Shown here piece after piece: positions 14,200 through 22,871 of a DNA stretch of 22,871 nucleotides (position 1 is the stretch's first letter; every line of letters starts with the position of its first letter). The DNA lies in the IMG/VR virus record IMGVR_UViG_3300024520_000518, positions 1 through 22,871 of that record. One strand, given 5' to 3'. The stretch comes from a virus. The translations under genes and the position numbers were made by a program. The notes under the pieces are model-generated. The model ran no database searches. It saw nothing but the letters and a program-made list of their open reading frames with translations, and was not told the origin of the DNA.

Positions 14200-15035
14200 T
14201 GGCATTAGAAACAGGCGACGATTTTTACAATTATTATTCAAGTATGATGCCTTGGGGAAACCAAGGAACAGGGACCACGAACCAAGGAACCGGGATCACA
14301 CAACTTGCGACCCCTACAATTAAATATCCACCACAAGGTGGTGGAGGTGGAGGATTCCAGTTGCCTCAAAATTATTATAAAGCTCCCAATCTGGGTACTC
14401 CTGTTAGGAGTATGACATCTGAGGGTCTTAGAGAATATACCACAGGTCTTCCTCAAACTAATCAAGCTCAGGATTTTTGGGGAAAACCATTCTTCGCAGG
14501 TGCCGGCAATTTAATAAAAAAAGGTGTAGGAAGCCTAGCTAGTTTGATAGGAGGTGCTCTACCACAGATGAGTCCGGAGGCCGCAGCTAATCAACGATGG
14601 GCTGTTGATGGGGCAGGTTATGGACAAGGAACTCAACGAGATCAATTTGGTATGTTAGTGGGACAAAGTTTAATGGACCCGAGTCGAACGTATGAAGATC
14701 GATTAGGGGAAAGAGAAGACGAACTAGCTGAGATTCTTGAGTCTCAAAAATTAAGAGGAACATATAAAAAAACAGGTTGGCACCAAAAACAACTCGATCA
14801 TATTAATCTAGTTAATCAGATTAAAGAACAAGAACGAATTGCCAAAGAAAAAGCAGCTGCACAAGCTAAACAACAATGGCAGGCAGACTATGCTAATTGG
14901 CAAAGTCCTTCAGGCCGTGATCATGCAAGTACTGCAGGAATTGGTAGTAAAGAATCTAAAGCAGGAGGAGCTCCTGGAACAGCAAGCGCAAGTAGAGATT
15001 GGCGTTCTAGAGGCGGAATCTTGGGAGCATTTTAA
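14199..15035 (+). CDS. Putative internal virion protein (278 aa)
   Basis: The first 70 residues are low-complexity (repeated NQGTGTTNQGTG, then GGGGGG). A short hydrophobic/Gly stretch (AGNLIKKGVGSLASLIGGALP, about 100-121) could associate with membrane. A charged helical segment (EDRLGEREDELAEIL to KEKAAAQAKQQW, about 165-226) could form a coiled coil. This mix of disordered, amphipathic and coiled regions is usual for podovirus internal or ejection proteins. It begins on the hub gene's stop (TAATG) and leads the run of similar genes. No catalytic motif is visible. Confidence 0.6.
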   Translation: MALETGDDFYNYYSSMMPWGNQGTGTTNQGTGITQLATPTIKYPPQGGGGGGFQLPQNYYKAPNLGTPVRSMTSEGLREYTTGLPQTNQAQDFWGKPFFAGAGNLIKKGVGSLASLIGGALPQMSPEAAANQRWAVDGAGYGQGTQRDQFGMLVGQSLMDPSRTYEDRLGEREDELAEILESQKLRGTYKKTGWHQKQLDHINLVNQIKEQERIAKEKAAAQAKQQWQADYANWQSPSGRDHASTAGIGSKESKAGGAPGTASASRDWRSRGGILGAF

Positions 15036-15205
15036 TGGCATCAAAACTAACAGTCCGATTTCCTAATGCACCCCAACAGTATCAACAAACTCAGATCAAT
15101 GAACTGATTAGATCCTTGGAACAAACCGTATTACAATTGAATAATACTTTTTCCAACAAGATTCCTGAGAATGAATCGGAGAGAGTGGGATGGTTCATAA
15201 GTTAA
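15035..15205 (+). CDS. Short conserved marine-phage protein (56 aa)
   Basis: An ATG at 15035 overlaps the previous stop as TAATG and opens a 56-codon frame ending TAA at 15203-15205, directly followed by the next ATG. The product begins MASKLTVRFPNAPQQYQQTQ, continues with an amphipathic helix (INELIRSLEQTVLQLNN), and ends ERVGWFIS. I recognise the (T/V)R(F/Y)PNAP..Y...Q...LIR.LE pattern from small proteins in marine phage virion loci, of unknown function. A short oligomerising virion component is plausible. Confidence 0.75.
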   Translation: MASKLTVRFPNAPQQYQQTQINELIRSLEQTVLQLNNTFSNKIPENESERVGWFIS

Positions 15206-15544
15206 ATGGCAAATGTTTATAAAAATGTACAAGCTACTATTACATCTTCTGGCTCGGACGATCCGATCTATACAGTGCCCAGTGAAACAACGTCGGTCGT
15301 TAAATCGATTCGATTATATAATACCGACTCCAGTGCACGTACAGTACAAACTACGATCACAGACACTTCTGGAAGTGCTGACTATATATTTGATAACTCC
15401 AGTGTTTTAGCTACTGATTCAGTAGATGTACTTAACTTTAATAATGTGGTAGTCCTGGAGGCAGGAGATATATTAAAGATGCAATGTGCCACGGCGGATG
15501 TGATCAAGGTGACTGTTGCGGTCTTGGAAATGACAAGGACATAA
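15206..15544 (+). CDS. Small beta-sandwich virion protein (112 aa)
   Basis: The pattern YKNVQATITSSGSDDPIYTV, VKSIRLYNTDSSARTVQ, then VVLEAGDILKMQC and VTVAVLEMTRT is common in marine phage structural loci; the IYTVP, SIRLYN and LEAGDILK elements are diagnostic for me. The fold should be an all-beta sandwich. It starts one base after the preceding stop and is two bases from the next gene. It shares layout with the protein at 4127-4450. Function unknown; probably a virion surface or tail component. Confidence 0.75.
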   Translation: MANVYKNVQATITSSGSDDPIYTVPSETTSVVKSIRLYNTDSSARTVQTTITDTSGSADYIFDNSSVLATDSVDVLNFNNVVVLEAGDILKMQCATADVIKVTVAVLEMTRT

Positions 15545-15546
15545 AA

Positions 15547-15801
15547 ATGTTGAATAAAGAGAAAAAAAACGGTAAAAGTGAAATAGGATATATGATGTAT
15601 AAGGGTCAGAAGATCCCAGTGTTAAAAGCTGATCCCAAAGAAACCATATCTAATATACGAACAGGCAAAAAATATGCTGATATGAAAGCATTTTTAGCTG
15701 ATGTCGCTGATCCTAACACTGCTACCATTGAAAATGATTTAAGAAAAGATTTAACGGTTACCGTCCAACCAATACGAATAGTAGGAATGACAAATAAGTA
15801 A
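15547..15801 (+). CDS. Small uncharacterised protein (84 aa)
   Basis: The chosen start at 15547 has AAGGA at 15535-15539, seven bases upstream, and follows the previous stop by two bases. An upstream in-frame ATG at 15484 would overlap the preceding gene by 61 bases and add a Cys-rich stretch that is just that gene read in another frame. The product is charged (MLNKEKKNGKSEIGYMMYKG, then KKYADMKAFLADVADP) and ends VTVQPIRIVGMTNK. No family is recognised. Its context among internal virion genes suggests a small virion or assembly protein. Confidence 0.65.
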   Translation: MLNKEKKNGKSEIGYMMYKGQKIPVLKADPKETISNIRTGKKYADMKAFLADVADPNTATIENDLRKDLTVTVQPIRIVGMTNK

Positions 15802-17141
15802 TGGGATTTTTTAGCAAAATAACTCGAGCCATCACCAAACCAATCAAGAAGGTTATTAAAAGTCCTATTGGTAAAGCAGCTTTACTAGGACTAGGAGCTT
15901 ATTATGGACCATCTATGATGGGCAAAGCAGGATGGACAGGTCCTCAAGGAGTTTTTGCTGGTGGAGGTAAAGGTTCCATGATGGCAAAATTATTTGGAAC
16001 GCAGGCGCAAAATATTGCTGGACCAGTTCAAGGAATATTAGGAACAGGAAGTGCAGGTACCCAAGGACTATTAGGTAAATGGGGTTTAACTAAAGGTGCA
16101 GGATCCATGATGCCGACAGGTTTAGGATGGGCCGGGATCGCTGGTCTCGGAACAGCTGCAGCTGCAGCTGGCCAACCGAAGGTCGATGAGATTCAAGGTT
16201 TTGGAGATGAAGGTAAAGGACATCAAGCTTATTTAAATGCTAGACGTTATATGCCTTTCGGAGATGAGAGTTCACCCCATTACACAGCACCGATGTGGAA
16301 TGCAAACCAAGGTGGAAGAGTTAGAGCACAAGAAGGAATGTATGCAGGACAAGGAATTGAAAGTTTACAAAGTCAAACGGATTTAGATAATGTGAGTCAG
16401 CCTGTAGATCAAGGGGTCCTTGATTCAGGGACCACGGAACAATCTGATGATGCAAAATTAATTCAATTGATCCAGCAACTAGCGGCACTAGGAATTCCAA
16501 TGGAACAATTAAGAGGACGAACGGAACAAGAATTAGTTGAGATGATGGTTTATCTTTCTTCTCAAATGGGAAGTCAACAAGGTGGAAATCAAATGGCTGC
16601 CGCTCAAGGTGGAAGAGTTGGATTACGAACGGGTGGAGACAACAGTTTATTTTTAGAAGAATCCTCGGAAGTAATTCGAGGAGGACAAGATGGAGATTCA
16701 GTGGTGGATGAAACAGAAAATATAGAAGTGGCGTCTGATCCAAGCCTAGAGGATTCACGAAATGAAATGTCTTTGATGTTATTTGGGAAGCCTATACATG
16801 AATTAACAGACGAAGAACTTCAAATATTAAATGATCAGGGCGCAATGCCCGCTCAATCACCCACTATGGCTAATCAAGGTGGATTGATGAGAACAGGTTA
16901 TGCGATGGGTACAGAACATCCAATCATTCCATCCAAGGATGGAAAACAATTAGACATGAGAGACACAGGAGGCTATCAGCCTCACGGAGCTAAAGAAAAA
17001 CACGATGACGTGCGAGCTTTACTTGCACAAGGAGAATTTGTTATGACGTCTGATGCCGTTAAGGGATTAGGCGGAGGCGACCGGGAAGCCGGCGCGAAAA
17101 AAATGTATGATGTAATGCACAACTTGGAGGCAATGGCATAA
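15801..17141 (+). CDS. Putative internal virion / ejection protein with GGRV repeats
   Basis: This 446-residue protein begins with a basic amphipathic and hydrophobic region (FFSKITRAITKPIKKVIKS, then GKAALLGLGAYYG). It carries three related short motifs: QGGRV at 170-174, QGGRV at 269-273 and QGGLM at 359-363. The C-terminus holds DDVRALLAQGEFVMTSDAVK (402-421), close to the D-x-VPA-LL-x-x-GEFV element that recurs near the ends of many phage tape-measure and internal proteins. A DNA-ejection role is likely for the region as a whole but is inferred. Start and stop overlap the neighbours as TAATG. Confidence 0.65.
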   Translation: MGFFSKITRAITKPIKKVIKSPIGKAALLGLGAYYGPSMMGKAGWTGPQGVFAGGGKGSMMAKLFGTQAQNIAGPVQGILGTGSAGTQGLLGKWGLTKGAGSMMPTGLGWAGIAGLGTAAAAAGQPKVDEIQGFGDEGKGHQAYLNARRYMPFGDESSPHYTAPMWNANQGGRVRAQEGMYAGQGIESLQSQTDLDNVSQPVDQGVLDSGTTEQSDDAKLIQLIQQLAALGIPMEQLRGRTEQELVEMMVYLSSQMGSQQGGNQMAAAQGGRVGLRTGGDNSLFLEESSEVIRGGQDGDSVVDETENIEVASDPSLEDSRNEMSLMLFGKPIHELTDEELQILNDQGAMPAQSPTMANQGGLMRTGYAMGTEHPIIPSKDGKQLDMRDTGGYQPHGAKEKHDDVRALLAQGEFVMTSDAVKGLGGGDREAGAKKMYDVMHNLEAMA

Positions 17142-18061
17142 TGGCAGATATAACTAAAACACAAGCCTTACCGGCACCGTTTATAGAAGGTCTCGGTAAA
17201 ACTTTTGGAGAAGGATTATTACAACCCACAACAGCAGGTGGTGTAGGGATTGGTACGGCCATTGATACTAGTAAATTTGCACCAAGTGTTGCTCCACAAA
17301 TTACTGGAGGCTTTACTCAGGCAGCCCAACAGGCAGCCGCAACGCAAGCAGGATTAGGAGCACTACAATTTGATGCAACAACTGGAGCGGTTTCAGGAAT
17401 GGGAGCCGGCACAGGCATCTCAGGGTACGAAGGCTTTTTAGATGATGCAGCGGCTTTAACAGGAACAGGAGCAGGAACTGGAGCAGGTTCTATTGCATCC
17501 TATCAAAGTCCTTATACCGATGCTGTGAAGTCAGCGATGGAAACTCAAATGCTCCAAGAAAAAAACAGACAAGATACAGCACGAGCGGCTCAGGCGGTGG
17601 GCGCAGGAGCTTTCGGTGGAGGAAGATTCGGAGCAGAGAGCGCAGTAGCGGACTCTCAATACGCACAAAATTTAGCAGCCATGCAAGCACAAATGGACAT
17701 GCAGGGATTCCAACAGGCATCCGCTGCAAGACAAGGAGACTTAAGAAATTTACAAGGACTCGCTCAACTACAACCTCAATTAGCTGGCCAAGAGATCGGA
17801 CAACTCGGTCAAATGGGTCAAGCAGGATTGGGTTATAGACAAGCAGTTACCGATGCTGCTGCGCAAGGTGAGAAACTTGGAGCTTACGAACCATATCAAC
17901 GATACGGTTTCTTCGGTGAACAATTAACAGGATTAATGGGAGGATACCCTGGTGGCACGAGAATGCAAGCTACTCCAACGGCAAGTCCTTTACAACAAGG
18001 ATTGATGACCGGACTTGGAGGACTGGCTGCATACAAAGGTGTCAAGGGTATGTTTGGGTAA
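17141..18061 (+). CDS. Ala/Gly/Gln-rich internal virion protein
   Basis: This 306-residue protein has the central segment YQSPYTDAVKSAMETQML (starting near residue 123), followed by a stretch with FGGGRFGAESAVADSQYAQN, a pattern I know from marine phage ejection-type proteins. Flanking regions are poly-Ala/Gly (GAGTGAGTGAG) and Gln-rich helices (QMDMQGFQQASAAR, LQPQLAGQEIGQLGQMGQ). The C-terminus is hydrophobic (GLMTGLGGLAAYKGVKGMFG). This resembles small ejection proteins such as P22 gp7 or T7 gp14 in style, not in detectable sequence. Start and stop both overlap neighbours by one base. Confidence 0.65.
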   Translation: MADITKTQALPAPFIEGLGKTFGEGLLQPTTAGGVGIGTAIDTSKFAPSVAPQITGGFTQAAQQAAATQAGLGALQFDATTGAVSGMGAGTGISGYEGFLDDAAALTGTGAGTGAGSIASYQSPYTDAVKSAMETQMLQEKNRQDTARAAQAVGAGAFGGGRFGAESAVADSQYAQNLAAMQAQMDMQGFQQASAARQGDLRNLQGLAQLQPQLAGQEIGQLGQMGQAGLGYRQAVTDAAAQGEKLGAYEPYQRYGFFGEQLTGLMGGYPGGTRMQATPTASPLQQGLMTGLGGLAAYKGVKGMFG

Positions 18062-19155
18062 TGGCATATTCTAAAGTTTTAAACAGACCGATGTTCAATA
18101 AACATAACTCTGCTTACGGCAGAGGGATTGCTAGTAATTTGGTTACTGATGAAGAAAGACAACGATTTAATTATGGTGGAAGAGTGGGGTATGACATTGG
18201 TGGAAATCAAAAAGGTCGTACGTATTATGATCCTGAAGCTCAACTTACAGCCGAAGAAATTTTAAAAGGTCCTTTATATACTAAACCTTATATTACAGAT
18301 ATGTTTGAAAGAGACTATTATCTAGATACGGAGGAAGGAACCGAAGGAATTCCTATCGCTGGTATGCAAGGTATGATTGACACTACAGCAGATTATGATC
18401 TTGAAGGAAGACCAATTTTAAATAAGTTGGAAAGGAGAACACGAAAATTATTAAAAGAAAATCCTGAAGCTTATAAGGATTATTTTAAGAAGTTCTCGGA
18501 CCCTTATAAGAAAAAAGCTATAGAACAAGAGAAAATTTTAACCACGGGTGGGTATAAGGATAAGGCTAAAGATCTATATACTAAAGATGAAGTGATAGAA
18601 AAAGCAGAAATTGAAGACCCCGCAGGTGACGGTTTACCTACAGATCCAGACAGTGATCAATTGTACACGGACGAAGAAAAAAAAGAAAAAAGAAGTCAAA
18701 TGATGTTGTCCATGGCTGAACGATTGATTGGTGGTTCCAGAGATAAATGGGGAAGCACCGCTCAAATGAAAAATATTTCAGGAGCGATCGGTGACATTCG
18801 TAAAATAGCAGATCCTTCAGAGCGAAGAGAAATGTTAGCAAAATATAAAGCGTGGGGAAAAGCTCAAGCGAATAGAGACAAAGCGATGTACTCCGATGAT
18901 ATGTTAGTTAAACAACTCATATCTAAAGGAGCCGGTCCAAAAAGAGCCAAAGAGTCAGTTTATTTTGGAGAAGATATAACACAAATGGCTAGAGGACCAT
19001 CAGGAAAAACTATTCGAGAAGCTTTTTCAGAAAATCCTGGTCAATTTAAAATTATCTTTGATGAAGAGAAACAGGTTTATATAATTCCAAGTTTAGGAAA
19101 AGAAGTAACTTCTATAGAAGAGCTTATTAAATTACGTAAACAAAAGAAAATTTAA
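18061..19155 (+). CDS. Putative internal virion protein (364 aa), unidentified
   Basis: The N-terminus contains YGGRVGYDIGG (38-48), the same GGRV element found in the 446-residue neighbour. The rest is strongly charged and helical (LERRTRKLLKENPEAYKDYF, DEEKKEKRSQMMLSMAERL), with a conserved-looking SRDKWGSTAQMKNISGAI-type stretch near 225-242 and a C-terminal KEVTSIEELIKLRKQKKI. No enzyme motif or membrane segment stands out. It overlaps the preceding stop as TAATG and is followed by AAGGAG for the next gene. A virion-internal role is inferred from operon position. Confidence 0.6.
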   Translation: MAYSKVLNRPMFNKHNSAYGRGIASNLVTDEERQRFNYGGRVGYDIGGNQKGRTYYDPEAQLTAEEILKGPLYTKPYITDMFERDYYLDTEEGTEGIPIAGMQGMIDTTADYDLEGRPILNKLERRTRKLLKENPEAYKDYFKKFSDPYKKKAIEQEKILTTGGYKDKAKDLYTKDEVIEKAEIEDPAGDGLPTDPDSDQLYTDEEKKEKRSQMMLSMAERLIGGSRDKWGSTAQMKNISGAIGDIRKIADPSERREMLAKYKAWGKAQANRDKAMYSDDMLVKQLISKGAGPKRAKESVYFGEDITQMARGPSGKTIREAFSENPGQFKIIFDEEKQVYIIPSLGKEVTSIEELIKLRKQKKI

Positions 19156-19166
19156 GGAGATAATGG

Positions 19167-22100
19167 ATGGCTATTCGTGAATGGGATCCTTCTAAACTTT
19201 CTCCCTCTGAACAATCTAATGACCCAAGTCTTATCTCCTCAGTTCTATCCGGTATTGCTACCGGTTTAATTCGAATACCTGAAGGCGCTGTTTCATTAGG
19301 CGCAACCCTTTTAGATCTTACCGGTGACACTGACAAAGCCACAGAAGTTGAACAGTGGTTTGATGAAAACATTTATAAAAAATTAGGAAACATAGAAGAG
19401 AAAGCCGAGTCCACGACCGCTGGAAAAATTGCAGCAGCCTTAGTTAACATTGGTGTGCCAGCAACCATGGCGTTCCGATATGGAACCAAGGCAGCAACCA
19501 AAGCAATCATGGCTGCGAAGAAGGGTAATTACTTTACTCTAAGCAATCCAACCCTGGCTAAAGGAGCACAGGAAGCTCTTCAATTAAATGCCAAAGGCAA
19601 GACGGCAAAATTTATGGCGGGTGCTGTGTCGGGTGGTATCGCTGAAGGAATTTTTGTTGCAGACGTTGGAGAGTTTGGAACCATTGGAGATCTTTTAGGA
19701 GGACCCACTGCTTTAGATACGGAATCTGATGAGGGTGGAAAAGAACAAGCGGTCAGAGAAATTGTTAACCGAATTAAATTTGGAACAGAAGGAGCTTTAC
19801 TTACAGGAATTATTGGAGGAACGGGCTCCATCATTAAACAGTTAGCCACACGAGGAAAAGAATTAAAATATTCTAACAGCTTATGGGATAGAGCTTTAAA
19901 TAAAGTAGCCTCAGGAGGCAGACCGAGAGGAGATATTCCTGAAGATGCTTTCTTAACCAGACGAGAACAAATTGGAAAAAGAGGGGCCGATATGAATCGA
20001 GCCTACGAATTATCGAGAGCTGTAGATAAAGACCTCGATAGAATTTTTCCTAATATCAAATCAACTTTCAATAAAACAACCCGAGCAGAAAAGTTTAAAC
20101 TCTATGAAGATTTAGATGAACTTTTATTCTCAGGTAAATCCGGCCTTGATAAGGCCGGTCGAGTGACCATGGGTGAAATGGATGCAAAAATGATGGAGAA
20201 TATTGGTGAGAAGCTCATGAACAATGGAGCCAAGTCAGAACATGTCATGAATATTTTCAACAACATGGGCATGATGAGAAATAAATGGGGGGATATGGCA
20301 ACACTCATTCGATCCAATCTTCCGATCGAAGCGCAGCCTGTTTTTAAAAATATTATGGGAGATCAATTTAGAGGGTGGTTGAGTCGAACCTATAATGTAT
20401 TTCAAAATAAATCTTTAATTCCTTTCTTAAATTTTAAACCAACCGCCGAAGCCGTTGAAAAGGTAGCGAGTATATTCATGAGACAGAATAGAAGAGCCAT
20501 CTCGAGAGCTGAAGCGAAAAGAACTGCCGGCGAGATGGTAGATGTTCCAGCGCCCTTGACCTATGAAAATGCCAAGACGCAAGTCGATTACATTCTTAAA
20601 AATATTAAACCCCAGGATAGCTTAGTTAGATTAATGAGAGAAGCGGATAAGTTTAAAGCTCCCTCCGCTCCTACCTTTAAAGTTCCTGCGAGTTTTGTAA
20701 AAGACTCTGTGGCTGCTGACCTGGTTCAAAATGGAACCTTTGTAAAAAGATTAGAACAAGTCGCCACTAAAGGAAGGTATGCTCTCCCTGGAGCAGAAGG
20801 GATTCCTGGACCGACGACCATCGGGAGAGGAAGCAAAGCTTTTAGAGAACTTTTTGGAGAAGTCAAAGATGTACGAGCAAAAATGATTCATGGTACTCAA
20901 CGATTATCCATGGTTGCCCGTAAGGGAGAATTTTTACAAAAGTTAGTTGATAAATCTGCTACCAACATTGCAGCAGGAGGAAGAGGATTTTTTTATGGAA
21001 CTGAATCGGCTGCCAGAAATGCCTTAGGCGAAGCGGACGTTGCTCTTTATAAAGGAAGCGTGGTCACGGATCCACAAACTGGAGTACGAGTAGCCAGACC
21101 TTGGGGAGAAACGGCTATGGAAAACCCTATACGAAGTGCCTTTCCTGATGGAGCCTGGGGCGAACGATCTTTAATGGAAGCCCTCGAGGGAGCAGAAAAA
21201 AATATTATTAATAATAAAACTGCCAGCTTTATTTATGACAGTTTGTTTTTATTTCCTAAGGCAACATCACAGTTTGCAAAGACGGTGTTGTCACCGGTTA
21301 CTCATGCCAGAAACTTTTTCAGTGCGGCTACTTTTCAAACCGCTAATGGAATCTGGTTTGAAAACCCTAAAGTATTAGCTCAAGCGTGGAAGAAAGCTGT
21401 GGGTTCTGTTCAACCTCAAATGTTCAAGGCGAATGCTCCCGAAGCTCAGGCTTTCTATAGAGAATTATTAGAGCTCGGAGTAGTGAATACCAATGTAAGG
21501 TATGGAGATATCTCTAGACTAATGGGCGATATTAATTTTGGTCAAAGATTGACTACCGATCGTGCGGCTCGAATGATGCTGCAACCGAACTGGGCTAAGA
21601 AATTTGCGAAGTTTAGTCAGGACATGTACGTCATGGAAGATGACTTCTGGAAAATTAGTAACTTTGTCATGGAAAATTATCGTTATGGCAACGCCTATAA
21701 ACGAGCCTTCGATAAAGGTTTAATTAAAAAGATGCCGAGCATTCGAGAGATTAAAGAAAAGGCCGCTGATATTGTAAGAAATACCGTACCTAACTATGAA
21801 TATGTCCCTGAATTTATTCGAACTTTAAGAAGATTTCCCGTTGGAAATTTCGTTTCTTTTCCTGCAGAAATATTAAGAACTGGTACCGGGATTGTGCAAC
21901 AATCTATTAAAGAAATTAATGATCCTATTTTAAGAACGATTGGGATGAAAAGACTAGCGGGGTTGGCAGCAACCACAGCTATAGTACCTGCGGCTACTGT
22001 AGAGATGTTTAAAACCATCTACGACTATACCGACGACGAATTGGCAGCGTTGAAAAGATTCTTACCTTCATGGTCCAAGAACTCCACCATCTTACCCATG

Positions 22101-22871
22101 AGAGATGAAGAAACTGGAGACTTAAAATACATCGACTTCAGTCATGGCTTTGCCTACGATACTTTAACTCGACCTATTCAAACCATTCTTAATAAAGTAG
22201 CGGAGGGAGAGACGAATGAAGAAGCTTTAATGGAAAGCTTCATGAAAGGATTAGCCACATCTACAGCCGAACTCGGTGAGCCTTTTATATCTGAATCCAT
22301 TTGGACCGAAGCTATGTTGGATGTGGTAAGAGGAGGCGGAAAAACTAAAGATGGCAAAGTTTTATATACCGATGCTACTCCGACTGGAGAAAAGGTATCT
22401 AATATTATCGCTCACCTCGTTAGATCTCAAGCACCTTTTTCTTTACAACAGTTAATTCGTTTAGGTTTTGCTGCGACAGGAGAACCAAGCAGAACGATCG
22501 GACCTTACCAGGGAACAGGACAGACATATAATCTAACCGATGAAGCACTAGGATTTACAGGTTACCGACCGGTGACAGTAGATCCTGCACGAAGCTTAGA
22601 CTTTAAGATGAGTGGATACCAAAGAGGTATTCGTGATGCTCGTAGAGAATTTAATTCTAAACTTTTAAGAGGAGATCCTATCTCTCCTCAAGATGTCGTG
22701 GATAGATATATCATTGCCAACAAAGCAAAGTGGGAAGAGATGAAAGAAATGTCTCGAGATCTTACAGCCGGTATGATCTTAGGTACCTCTGAAAATCAGA
22801 TCATGAATGTGCTTGGAAGAATTTCTAGAAAAGATGGCGCGGCTTTATTAACGAATCAATTTATTCCATTT
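19167..22871 (+). CDS. Large internal virion protein, 3'-truncated by window end
   Basis: From ATG 19167 the frame stays open for 1,235 codons to the last base, so the gene is partial. AAGGAG at 19154-19159 lies seven bases upstream; the nearby ATG at 19163 is out of frame and stops after five codons. The N-terminus is acidic with moderately hydrophobic Gly/Ala stretches (SSVLSGIATGLIRIPEGAVS, GALLTGIIGGTG). Long helical charged regions follow. Near residue 880 comes RFPVGNFVSFPAEILRTGTG, which I associate with very large marine phage internal proteins, then a hydrophobic helix (RLAGLAATTAIVPAATVEMF). No lysozyme or transglycosylase motif was seen. Ejection of DNA through the cell envelope is the probable role. 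Confidence 0.7.
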   Translation, partial: MAIREWDPSKLSPSEQSNDPSLISSVLSGIATGLIRIPEGAVSLGATLLDLTGDTDKATEVEQWFDENIYKKLGNIEEKAESTTAGKIAAALVNIGVPATMAFRYGTKAATKAIMAAKKGNYFTLSNPTLAKGAQEALQLNAKGKTAKFMAGAVSGGIAEGIFVADVGEFGTIGDLLGGPTALDTESDEGGKEQAVREIVNRIKFGTEGALLTGIIGGTGSIIKQLATRGKELKYSNSLWDRALNKVASGGRPRGDIPEDAFLTRREQIGKRGADMNRAYELSRAVDKDLDRIFPNIKSTFNKTTRAEKFKLYEDLDELLFSGKSGLDKAGRVTMGEMDAKMMENIGEKLMNNGAKSEHVMNIFNNMGMMRNKWGDMATLIRSNLPIEAQPVFKNIMGDQFRGWLSRTYNVFQNKSLIPFLNFKPTAEAVEKVASIFMRQNRRAISRAEAKRTAGEMVDVPAPLTYENAKTQVDYILKNIKPQDSLVRLMREADKFKAPSAPTFKVPASFVKDSVAADLVQNGTFVKRLEQVATKGRYALPGAEGIPGPTTIGRGSKAFRELFGEVKDVRAKMIHGTQRLSMVARKGEFLQKLVDKSATNIAAGGRGFFYGTESAARNALGEADVALYKGSVVTDPQTGVRVARPWGETAMENPIRSAFPDGAWGERSLMEALEGAEKNIINNKTASFIYDSLFLFPKATSQFAKTVLSPVTHARNFFSAATFQTANGIWFENPKVLAQAWKKAVGSVQPQMFKANAPEAQAFYRELLELGVVNTNVRYGDISRLMGDINFGQRLTTDRAARMMLQPNWAKKFAKFSQDMYVMEDDFWKISNFVMENYRYGNAYKRAFDKGLIKKMPSIREIKEKAADIVRNTVPNYEYVPEFIRTLRRFPVGNFVSFPAEILRTGTGIVQQSIKEINDPILRTIGMKRLAGLAATTAIVPAATVEMFKTIYDYTDDELAALKRFLPSWSKNSTILPMRDEETGDLKYIDFSHGFAYDTLTRPIQTILNKVAEGETNEEALMESFMKGLATSTAELGEPFISESIWTEAMLDVVRGGGKTKDGKVLYTDATPTGEKVSNIIAHLVRSQAPFSLQQLIRLGFAATGEPSRTIGPYQGTGQTYNLTDEALGFTGYRPVTVDPARSLDFKMSGYQRGIRDARREFNSKLLRGDPISPQDVVDRYIIANKAKWEEMKEMSRDLTAGMILGTSENQIMNVLGRISRKDGAALLTNQFIPF

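Noticed and set aside
15484-15546. Longer Cys-rich start for the 84-residue protein
   Set aside because: It lies wholly within the preceding gene in another frame, while the 15547 start has a properly spaced AAGGA.

Overview
The window reads as the late (virion morphogenesis) half of a marine podovirus-like tailed phage genome. Every supported gene lies on the + strand, genes abut or overlap by 1-20 bases, and no tRNA, rRNA, transposase, integrase or CRISPR array is visible. Protein styles match those I know from uncultured marine phages, cyanophages and pelagiphages: small beta-sandwich virion proteins, glycine-rich fibres, a P22 gp4-like adaptor, a P22 gp10-like hub, and a run of large alanine/glycine-rich internal proteins. 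The host cannot be assigned from sequence alone; an alphaproteobacterial or cyanobacterial marine host is an inference.

Layout. (1) Bases 1-4635: the end of an unidentified upstream gene, a strong TTCG-loop hairpin, then head-tail connector and small virion or fibre genes. (2) 4721-6688: a large glycine-rich tail fibre and a small conserved tail-region protein. (3) 6754-10626: a compact block of six genes. Five carry clear 2-oxoglutarate/Fe(II) oxygenase motifs from at least four different subfamilies; the first looks like the same fold without iron ligands. A terminator-like hairpin and a good sigma70-like promoter precede the block, and a hairpin closes it. (4) 10662-14199: a repeat-containing beta protein, a tail-collar fibre and the P22 gp10-like hub. 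(5) 14199-22871: internal or ejection-type virion proteins, ending in an open frame of at least 1,235 residues that runs off the window.

How the genes work together. Regions 1, 2, 4 and 5 form one virion assembly programme: connector, fibres, hub and DNA-ejection proteins. The oxygenase block interrupts it directly between the glycine-rich fibre and the collar fibre. It is locally more A+T-rich in the lines I counted and appears to carry its own promoter. The most interesting reading is a tail-associated multi-oxygenase cassette, perhaps hydroxylating virion or host-surface molecules. Its presence is well supported by motifs; its substrate is unknown.
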